From Bilabrum cf. latius (taxonomy: Eukaryota > Bigyra: Bicosoecida > Bigyra > Bicosoecida), in the NCBI GenBank assembly GCA_965178125.1, contig OZ237756.1:248001-312000 (forward strand): 64,000 bases of DNA, read 5' to 3'. The translations under genes were made by a program, and so were the position numbers. Numbering within the stretch: position 1 is the first letter of the stretch; every line of letters starts with the position of its first letter. Below the pieces are notes generated by a model that did not search any database, was not told the DNA's origin, and worked only from the letters and a program-made list of their open reading frames with translations. This document shows, in pieces, positions 56,428-64,000 of this stretch.

Positions 56428-56466
56428 GGGTGATATCCCGGTGGGTGATATCCCGGTGGGTGATAC
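56428..56466. promoter_or_regulatory. 15-bp direct repeat in the copy-1 promoter
   Basis: gggtgatatcccggt occurs twice in a row and a third time partly (gggtgatac), about 100 bp upstream of the ATG. The facing paralogue has gtgatatcaccca and atcacccatc near 60280-60328, about 120-170 bp upstream of its ATG. A shared regulatory element is possible. Confidence 0.4.
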
Positions 56467-56957
56467 TTCCCCAAGGCAACCCAGTGGGTAATAGTATTCC
56501 GGCCCGCCGGGAAGGGTCAGCTGTTCGTTCAGCGAATATTTGTGATTGCACGCACTTACTCAATCCCCCATTGGATCAATGCAAATGCGATCGTGTTCCC
56601 ACTAACTTGCTCTTTCCAGGCAGCAAAGCGGTTTTTGAAAAAGCCCATTATTATTTTTAGAAAGACATAAGTGGCTTCGTTCTGGGGGCAGAAGCAGTCT
56701 GAATCGGGCTCGCACGGTGCCGCAAGCGGCAAGTCCCGACATTATCAACAGGACCAAGCCCCACCACAGCCACATGGGACAGTGCTGATCACGCCCAGCA
56801 TGCATGATGCGTCGTAAATCATCCAAGGAACGGGCCTCACTCGCGGAGTCGCTTCAGAGTTGTCGCTCGAATCAATTGGCTCCACGAGAGGTGAAGCACC
56901 TGCTCGCGGTGAAAAGCCGGTCGACGACTGCAGCGGCGGGTATGGTGCTGCTCCCCG

Positions 56958-57056
56958 CCGAGAGCCTTCATGGAAGCCCAAGCGAGCACTGGACTCGGTG
57001 GGCACGATGAGCAAGAAGCCATCCGTAAGGAGGATTTGAACGACGCAGCTGAGGAG
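56958..57056 (+). repeat. Direct repeat of about 100 bp, first copy
   Basis: The segment from ccgccgagagccttcatgga to gcagctgaggaggc recurs at 57990-58090 with a few changes. Both copies keep an ATG frame reading MEAQASTG.GGHDEQEAIRK. The first copy's frame stops after about 54 codons. Confidence 0.65.
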
Positions 57057-58003
57057 GCAGTTGGCTCTTTGCATGTGCTGGTACTGGGCTGCACCGCAGA
57101 ACGTGGAGCTGGGAGCCGTGTCGGGCGGTGACGTGCCGAGCATCTGCGTGGGCGGCTGCAGAACCCCCACCCGCCTGCCACCACGCCGGCTCCAAGGCAA
57201 ACCCCGTGCCCCGCCCACTCTAGCAGGTGCCTGGCATTGTGCTAGCACCGGTGATATCGAGGCTCGATGGGGGGCTGGCCGTTGGGGGCGAGGGTGGCAT
57301 GGACAAGGACGAGGAGGGGCAGGGGGCGGCACAGCGCGCATCGATGGGGGCAAGCAGAGGCAGGAGCAGCTGCCACAAACACGCATGGGAGCCATAGATC
57401 TGTTTGCCAGGGCAGAAGCAGAGCTCGTCGAGCAATCGCCGGGCAAGGGTCACGACGGCAGCAACAGCAGCAGCAGGGCGGAGCTCGTGCTGAATACGTC
57501 TGCTCGCAAGAATGCCAGCATCGTGGTGGCAGGCGGGACGGCCTGGTCCTGGATGGCGATCTGAAGGGCATCCCTGGGCTGGCCGCCGGGGGAGTTGGGG
57601 GTCACCGTGATGGTGGACAGAAAGAGTAGCTCCTCGCCCGGCGCCGGCCAGAGTGCGTCTCGTTCGAGCGGCGATTTCGTAGCGGAGGGAGTTGACCCTG
57701 GTGGTGATGGGCTTCTGCGGAAGCCGCGGCACGGTCAGGGTGGAGCGGTCCAGTTGTTCGGCAACAAGCACAGTCGTGAAGCCAAGGCCGACGGACAGGC
57801 CACGGCTTCCGCGTCTGACGAAGAGGAGTCGCACCCTTAGAAGAAGGTTCGATTCATCGAGCTAAAAGATCGGTTGAATTGTGTGCGTTTCTGTACATTG
57901 TCCTAGTCTAGAAGCAGGATCATCATGCCGGGAAGCCTCCGACCGCTGCTCGGGCGGTCGAACTGCACACCGGGTATGACGGTGTTCCCCGCCGACAGCC
58001 TTC

Positions 58004-58422
58004 ATGGAAGCCCAAGCAAGCACTGGACGTGGTGGGCACGATGAGCAAGAAGCCATCCGTAAGGGGGGTTTGAACGACGCAGCTGAGGAGGCCAGGGCCG
58101 CAGGTCGCAGAGGGGGGGACGGAGAAGGAGGAGAAGGAGACCAACGAGGGAGGCGAGGAGATGGAGAAAGCGCAACTGTCGACGCGATACGGTCTCCTTA
58201 GGCACTTCGACGGCATGGTAGCAGGGAACACCCCTAGATGATGCAGCAAGCCGGCTCCACAAGGGGTCAACCGCCCCGTGGCTGCAGCACCTGCAACGGG
58301 TCCGGCCCATGGTGCGACTGCGCGCTCCAAGAGAAAGTGGGGGTAATGCATGAATGGAAGACGGCGAGTTGGTGCACAGTACCATCTGGGAGGACGAGGA
58401 GGAAGAGGGGAAAATGGTAATA
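58004..58422 (+). CDS. Short hypothetical ORF over the second direct repeat
   Basis: The frame from ATG (MEAQASTGRGGHDEQEAIRK) runs through TAG at 58199-58201 and 58235-58237 to TAA, about 138 residues. It has a Cys/Gly patch (GCSTCNGSGPWCDC) and a basic end. The related start at 56973 ends early. Nothing identifies a family. It may be a gene fragment; a TAG-tolerant code makes chance ORFs longer, so confidence is low. Confidence 0.25.
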
Positions 58423-58785
58423 GAGGACGGCGCCTCTGAATCGCTCGGTGGTGACGGTGGGGCAGCGGGCGGATCCACGGCCGTGTGGAGCAGTGCTATA
58501 TCCGCGCACCAGAATCACCAAGCCCGCGCCGCTGCACAGGCTGGGGAGCCCGTTTTCCGCTGCCTGGCTAAAACGGGCGACCCCGGGCAGCCAGGGGCGG
58601 CGCTTCGCCGGCAGTGGATACCGAGAGGCCGAGCAAGCGCCTGCAGTGCAGCGACAATGATATCATATGGATGGAGCTTCCTCCATGGGCAGCGCACTGC
58701 TGCCATCCAGATGCCTCGCGCTGCAATACCACCGGGTAGCTACTCGGCCGCGTTGAAGTTGTGCATCCTGCCGGTTGTGATCTGA
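58354..58785 (+). CDS. Short hypothetical acidic ORF
   Basis: An ATG-to-TGA frame of 143 residues begins MEDGELVHSTIWEDEEEEG. It overlaps the preceding hypothetical ORF in another frame, so at most one of the two is likely to be real. No domain is seen. Confidence 0.2.
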   Translation: MEDGELVHSTIWEDEEEEGKMVIEDGASESLGGDGGAAGGSTAVWSSAISAHQNHQARAAAQAGEPVFRCLAKTGDPGQPGAALRRQWIPRGRASACSAATMISYGWSFLHGQRTAAIQMPRAAIPPGSYSAALKLCILPVVI

Positions 58786-59129
58786 GTGGCACCCGCTTGA
58801 TCCCCGGCATGCTCAGCAGCTCCATCCGTTCCTCGAACGTGAAGGCCGGCCACAGCGGAAGCAGCTACATAATGTCAGGCCTAGCACCCCTCGTAGCTCA
58901 GGTACCGTAGCAGCCCCCTCACGAAGTACCGGGTAAAAGATTGTCGTTTGCTGGATTTTTCGTTCCTATAGCGGTAGACCTACAACTTTAATGGGTACAG
59001 TGGGTGAGCATGTGTGGTCGTGCTCGGCTAGCTCCGAGAAAAAAACACGTGTACCACCAGATCTGGTTAACTTGTGAGAAATGTAGATTGCGTTTTGCAA
59101 TATCGACCACGGGGCCGGAAATCACCGAC

Positions 59130-59520
59130 CGTACAGAGTTCATCCAAGCCGGCGCAAGCCAGAGACACGTGCACACTATTGCCAACAAGGCAAGCACCAG
59201 CGAGACTCAGGCGGCCAGGGCAAGCAGCATTCGCACTGCAAGCCCAGCCTGCTACTTGGTCATCCAAGCCGGCGCAAGCAAGTGACACGTGCACACAATG
59301 TGTCCCAAAATCCAACAAGGCAAGCACCAGCGAGACTCAGGCGGCCAGGGCAAGCAGCATTCTCACTGCAAGCCCAGCCTGCTACTTGGTCATCCAAGCC
59401 GGCGCAAGCCAGAGACACGTGCACACTATTGTGTCCCAAAATCCAACAAGGCAAGCACCAGCGAGACTCAGGCGGCCAGGGCAAGCAGCATTCTCACTGC
59501 GAGCCCAGCACTCTCGTGTT
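59130..59520. repeat. Tandem repeat of about 130 bp, three copies
   Basis: Units starting near caacaaggcaagcaccagcg recur at about 59182, 59310 and 59442, each also containing catccaagccggcgcaagcc and gacacgtgcaca. Spacing is about 128 and 132 bp. Reading frames across it are repeat-derived. Confidence 0.75.
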
Positions 59521-60449
59521 GATGCATTGGCTCCCGGGGCATCGAGATGCCCAGATTAGTTACGAGGCGTAGGTATAAGGTTGTTGGCCTGCTGTTTGTG
59601 CTCGACCTGCCGCCTCCTTTCTCCATTCTGTGAGAGACTGAACTCAATAATAGTTTATTTTTCGTTTGAAAGTAAGGCTGCGAGGCATCAGGTGCATAGC
59701 ATGTGAGTGCCCTAAACGGTTGTGCTCAATGACCGGGCTGGACTACTTGTGCGGAGCCCGCTGGTCGGCAAGTCGCTTGGCAGCCCGCCTAGAAGTTCTT
59801 AATGTACAGTCAAGTCAATGCGATGGTCTGTTTGATGTCCATCTCGTGGGTCTTGACGGGCAGCAGGGACAGTTGGCACGTTGACAACGACTGGGGACCT
59901 CATTGGCCTGCAATCGGGCATCTTGGCGCGCCTTCTGAGCATAAAACTGTCGGATGGACCCAGTGTGCGTTTCAGTGTAGGAGCATTGCGAGGTTGTGTT
60001 CGCGTAGCAAGAGTCTTGCTGCAGCTGTGGTACACTTCACTTGGTGGCTTCAACTTTAGCTACAACGTCCGTTGTGCGCCTCGTGTACTAGGTATCAGTT
60101 ACCTTGTGCCGTAGATTTATATCTTTTTGCGCTAGTTATTGCGCGTGCTCCCACAAGGGTGCCAGATTCCAGGGCCACTCTCCACGGTCCGATCAAACCG
60201 GAACTCTCCGCGCGCTCCGACTCCCAATTTGAAACACACTGGGTTGCCTGAGGGTGAATCCGAATATTACCCAACGTGATATCACCCACTAGGATTTCAA
60301 AGTCCACCCACCAGGAAATCACCCATCGGCGTGGACACAAGTACTAATAGGCTATAGTGCCGCCGAACGCTGGAGAGTCTGTCTCTCTCTAAACGAAATT
60401 CACTCCTATTTACATACTTGTGCCGTGTCAATTTCTTTCCTCTAAACAA

Positions 60450-63400
60450 ATGCGATTGCATACTCCATTTCTGGTTGCAGCACTTCTTGCTGTTGACCGC
60501 TCAATGGGGAGCGACTGGTGCAAGGATAACTATGAGCTTACCTCGCTTGAAATGGCAGGAAGAGAGCACACGTGTGGGATCGAAGCCGGCACCGGCAAGA
60601 TGCACTGCTTCGGGTCTGACACTTACTCCAAGTCCAGCCCTCCATCGAGCGTGTAGGAGTGGTCCGCCGTGTCTGCTGGCAATGAACACACGTGTGGGAT
60701 CGAGGCAGGCACCAGCAAGATGCACTGCTTCGGGTACAATGAGTACTCCTAGTCCAGCCCTCCATCGAGCGTGCAGGCGTGGGCCGCCGTGTCTGCGGGC
60801 GGCTAGCACACGTGCGGGATCGAGGCAGGCACGCGCAAGATGCACTGCTTTGGGTCCAATTTGTACTCCTAGTCTACCCCTCCATCGAGCGTGCAGGCAT
60901 GGTCTGCCGTATCTGCGGGCCAATCACACACGTGCGGGATCGAGGCAGGCACACGCAAGATACACTGCTTTGGGTCCAATATGTAGTCCATGTCTACCCC
61001 TCCATCGAGCGTACAGAAGTGGTCAACCGTGTCTGCAGGCGGGTCACACACGTGTGGGATCGAGGCAGGCACGCGCAAGATGCACTGCTTCGGGTCCAAT
61101 TTGTCGTCCGAGTCCAGCCCTCCATCGAGCGTGCAGGCGTGGGCTGCCGTGTCTGTGGGCAACGGGTACACGTGCGGGATCGAGGCAGGCGCCGGCAAGA
61201 TTCACTGCTTCGGGTCCATGTATTTTTCATTGTCCCTCTTTCCATCGAACGTGGCGTGGTCCGCCGTATCTGCGGGTGGGAGGCACAGGTGCGGGATTAA
61301 GGCCGGTACCGGCGAGATGCTCTGCATCGGGGGCGATATGTACTCCGTGATACCTCCATCGAGTGTGCAGGCGTGGAGTGCTTCCGTTACTTGTCGCCCA
61401 CCGTCCGTAAGGTTCGACACAATCTTGCTAGATGATTCTGTTACAACACTGGACTTGGCGGACGCTCAAATCGACGCACCCTGGCCTGCTGTGCCGGAGG
61501 TGCCAGTCCTAGCTGGTTGGGAGCAACTAAGCACTATCGTCCTGCCAGCTGGGCTTAAGGAGCTGCCTGCGAATTTTGCTAGCGGTGCCCCGAGGCTGCG
61601 TTCCATCGACCTTTCAAGGTGCACCGACCTGACTGCAATCCCGCAGTACAGTCTGGGAACTGACAATGGAACACTCACCGGGATCATTCTGCCCTCGAGT
61701 ATCAGCACCATCGAGCCAGACGCGTTCACATCGGGCCAGGACAGATCGGGCCCATCCGGCCTGCAGTCGCTGGACCTGTCCATGACGCAGGTGTCGAGTC
61801 TTGAGGCTGGTGCACTGCGCGGACTAACGGGCCTGACGTCCATCTTGCTGCCATCGAGCATGGAAGATGGAGGGGCGGGTCTCTTCGAAGGCTCGATGTC
61901 GTCCTAGCGAGTACGCATCTAGGCACCCGGGCTGCAGCACCTGCACCAGGACGCATTTCTCGGAGCACACGGCAGTCCTGGTCGTCTTGAGCTTGTTGCT
62001 CCGATGCTGCAATCAGGGCCAACTGGGCTGTTCCAGCACCTTGGAGATCTGACCGAGATACAACTGACCCTTGGAGCTGATTTTGCTGTCGAGAACGGGA
62101 CTTGCGGATTCTTTGATGGTCTCGATCTCCTCGCTTCGCTGTCTATCGAGGCCCCAGGCGCCTACCGCATCTTTGGCAAAACCCAAGACCTGGCTCTCGA
62201 TGGATTCCGTGACTGTGCATTTGCAAGCACACTGCGGTCGTTGGATCTGCAAGGCCTGGATCTGCGTCGGTCTGCATGGACCGAAGCAACGTTCGCTGGG
62301 TTTTCTGAACTTGCTGCTCTCCGCGTTGTGGGATCCTCTGGTGATCAATCGTTTGATCTTGTTGACGGTGCTCTCTCGCCTCTTGTTAATGTGCAAACCG
62401 TAGACTTGAGTGGCAATGGTTTTACATATCTGGCCCAGCTGTCCTTTGCTGCCAACGATGCCATGGAGCATCTGAATTTGTAGAACAACCCGATCGAGAC
62501 TTCGCACGCCCAGGCATTTGCCAACCTGTTCAAGCTACAGGGAGTCAATATCTCCGAGAGTGTGGGAGCGCAGTGCAATCCCGGCACCTACAAAGCACCG
62601 GTGGAGATACTCGGCAGTGCAACGACCGAAATCATGTGCGTGAAGTGCCCTGCAGGTACCTACTGCGAGGATGGCTTGCGGATGAGCGATTGTCCCAAAG
62701 GCACCTACAGCGAAGCCGTGCTGGCCGCTTCGTCATCAACGTGCCTGCAGTGCCCCGATGGGACCACAACAGTCGGGACTGGAACGTCTACTGCGCTTGA
62801 CTGCATTGCAGTGGTGGTCTCTTGCCCTGGTGGGATGGCAGGGCAGAACTGCGAGCCATGCTTGCCGGGCACGTCTTCTCCAGGCGGTAACGTGCAGTCC
62901 TGCGAGACATGCAAGCCAGGGACTGCCTCTGTCTCCAAGCTTGGATCAATTGCGTGCTCTGAGTGTCCGTCAGGCACGTACATGCCAAGTCTTGGTGCTG
63001 CCCTCACATCCAGCTGCATTCGATGCGGGGCCGGCCTGCGCAGTGACAGTGGCTCGGCATTGTGCTCGGGGTGCCCAGGAGATGCCATTCTCGATTCAAG
63101 CACCAACGAGTGCGTTAATCATCCGCCAACATGCAGCGATCCTGGCACCATGTGCCTGCCCGGTGTGCCTGAGCCTGTGCCTGCTCTGGCTGTGATCCAG
63201 GAATCCTTGGCAGGTGTCCCCTTGCCCGGGAATGATGAAGATGCATTCGCCAGTGCTACCACCAGCAGCTACAGCTCGGGTGGATCCAGCAGGCGACTGA
63301 GAATGAATCCACAATCGGTTGTTGACCCCAAGGTCGTGGCAGCGCTCAGAGCGGGTGGGTTGGCTGCACGGCGCCTGCAAGAGCCGATGCAGAACGACTA

Positions 63401-64000
63401 GTCCAGTGGGGCAGAGGAGGCACCTGCAGATGAACCGGAGCCGGCCAGCGATGGAGGCACCGATGATGAGGATGGATCCGATGTCGACATTATCGCATGG
63501 ATTGTGACGACGTGCGTGCTCTGCGTGCTACTGCTCCTGTTGCTGGTTCCTGCAGCTCGACCAACGATGCATACGGGACTGCGCATGATCGACAGCATGG
63601 CGCAGGCGCACAAGCCCGTCGAGTATGCCGCTGTCAGGAGGATCACCACGGCAATGGGTGGATGGTTCACCGTCATGGCCGTGCTGGTGGCACTGACATC
63701 GTCCACTACCCTTGTACTCGATTTCGCCTATCGCAACTCCATCACCACGGATGGGCTGCAGGTGGCCACGGCGGGGGCCTCCGGTGCTGTCCGAGCTGCA
63801 TCGGCGAGAAGCAATGTGGTGCTGGATGCCGTGCTGTCTCCGACCTCCCTGGTGGCCTGCAGTGAGTCGTACCTTCTCACCGTGAGCTCTGGCCGCGCGT
63901 CGCTGTCTGCAGAGCAACTGCCAAGGGATGCCCCAGCGCATTCGATGCTGCAGCTGGCAGCCACTGCCACCGTGCAGGAACTACCATCGGATGGTCAGGA
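60450..64000 (+). CDS. RCC1-repeat / LRR / Cys-rich membrane protein, copy 2 (partial)
   Basis: Paralogue of 51808-56325 in inverted orientation, running off the window with an open frame (at least 1183 codons). Signal peptide MRLHTPFLVAALLAVDRS, seven RCC1-type repeats, LRR segments, Cys-rich repeats, then the first two hydrophobic segments. Nine TAG codons so far, including SSV-TAG-EW (60654-60656), SS-TAG-RVRI-TAG-APGL near 61905 and NL-TAG-NNPIE near 62481. Where copy 1 has TAG in GA-TAG-IDAPW and HA-TAG-AFANL, this copy reads CAA and CAG. Where this copy has SSV-TAG-EW, most units read SSVQAW. Same inferred surface role as copy 1; the C-terminus is outside the window. Confidence 0.8.

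Larger units (their letters stand above)
56326..60449. other. 4.1-kb spacer between head-to-head paralogues
   Basis: It holds the two divergent promoters, which share sequence (agtatgtaaataggagtgaa upstream of both ATGs), a 15-bp triplicate near 56430, two 100-bp direct repeats, the 59.1-59.5 kb repeats, and only weak ORFs. No gene is supported with confidence. Confidence 0.6.

Noticed and set aside
57220-57834. 204-residue minus-strand ORF in the spacer
   Set aside because: It has no domain, is Arg/Pro/Ser-rich as expected from GC-rich antisense, and overlaps competing plus-strand frames that are interrupted by TGA.
57061-57840. Plus-strand frame that could be a spliced or broken gene (AIDLFARAEAELVEQ)
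   Set aside because: A TGA at 57562 splits it, no convincing intron restores the frame, and no family is recognised; left as uncertain spacer.
1-64000. TAG as pyrrolysine or as programmed read-through
   Set aside because: Pyrrolysine is limited to certain archaea and bacteria and occurs once per protein. Here TAG is frequent, spread over unrelated genes (up to 19 in one) and located on Gln columns. Read-through would not explain absence of TAG as a final stop.

Overview
This window is nuclear DNA from a GC-rich microbial eukaryote (protist or alga). It has spliceosomal GT-AG introns, a NOP58 gene, an MSH3-type MutS gene, a PH1-type PH protein, TPR, armadillo, TLDc and PARP-like domains, and large secreted or membrane proteins. 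I cannot name the organism.

The main result concerns the genetic code. Nearly every gene is cut into apparent short ORFs by in-frame TAG, while TGA (14 genes) and TAA (1 gene) close the genes at sensible C-termini. Read through TAG, the pieces join in the same frame into complete proteins. TAG falls on glutamine positions: the Gln of a QxxLxxFF PCNA-binding box at the MSH3 N-terminus, the conserved Gln of the MutS V-K/E-Q-T-E-T motif, and positions that are CAG or CAA in neighbouring repeats or in a paralogous gene. I count close to 80 in-frame TAG codons in 14 genes. The window therefore reads with UAG = Gln and UGA/UAA = stop (the layout of NCBI table 15). All gene calls use this code.

Layout. 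0.3-4.3 kb (-): secreted subtilisin-like protease. 4.3-6.4 kb: spacer with repeat arrays. 6.4-7.6 kb (-): low-complexity acidic protein. 8.1-10.7 kb (-): four-exon TPR protein. 10.7-13.7 kb: a 2.9 kb segment bounded by a 48-51 bp inverted repeat, holding a lysine-rich protein gene (-). 13.8-18.2 kb (-): protein kinase fused to about 20 armadillo repeats. 18.4-23.7 kb (-): MSH3. 24.6-36.5 kb: tandem duplication of a secreted/membrane protein gene; each copy is preceded by a 35-bp repeat array and a broken 5' fragment of MSH3. 37.0-39.7 kb (+): beta-propeller-like protein. 40.0-43.0 kb (-): PARP-like plus TLDc fusion. 43.8-46.3 kb (+): NOP58 with an intronic minisatellite. 46.6-47.1 kb (+): PH-domain protein. 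47.3-49.3 kb (-): unknown protein. 49.5-51.4 kb (+): secreted beta-helix protein. 51.8-56.3 kb (-) and 60.4 kb to the end (+): head-to-head inverted pair of RCC1-LRR-Cys-rich membrane proteins, separated by 4 kb of repeats and weak ORFs.

The nuclear housekeeping genes (MSH3, NOP58) anchor the reading of the code. The duplicated surface-protein genes show recent local amplification, with copy-number changes in coding and promoter repeats.
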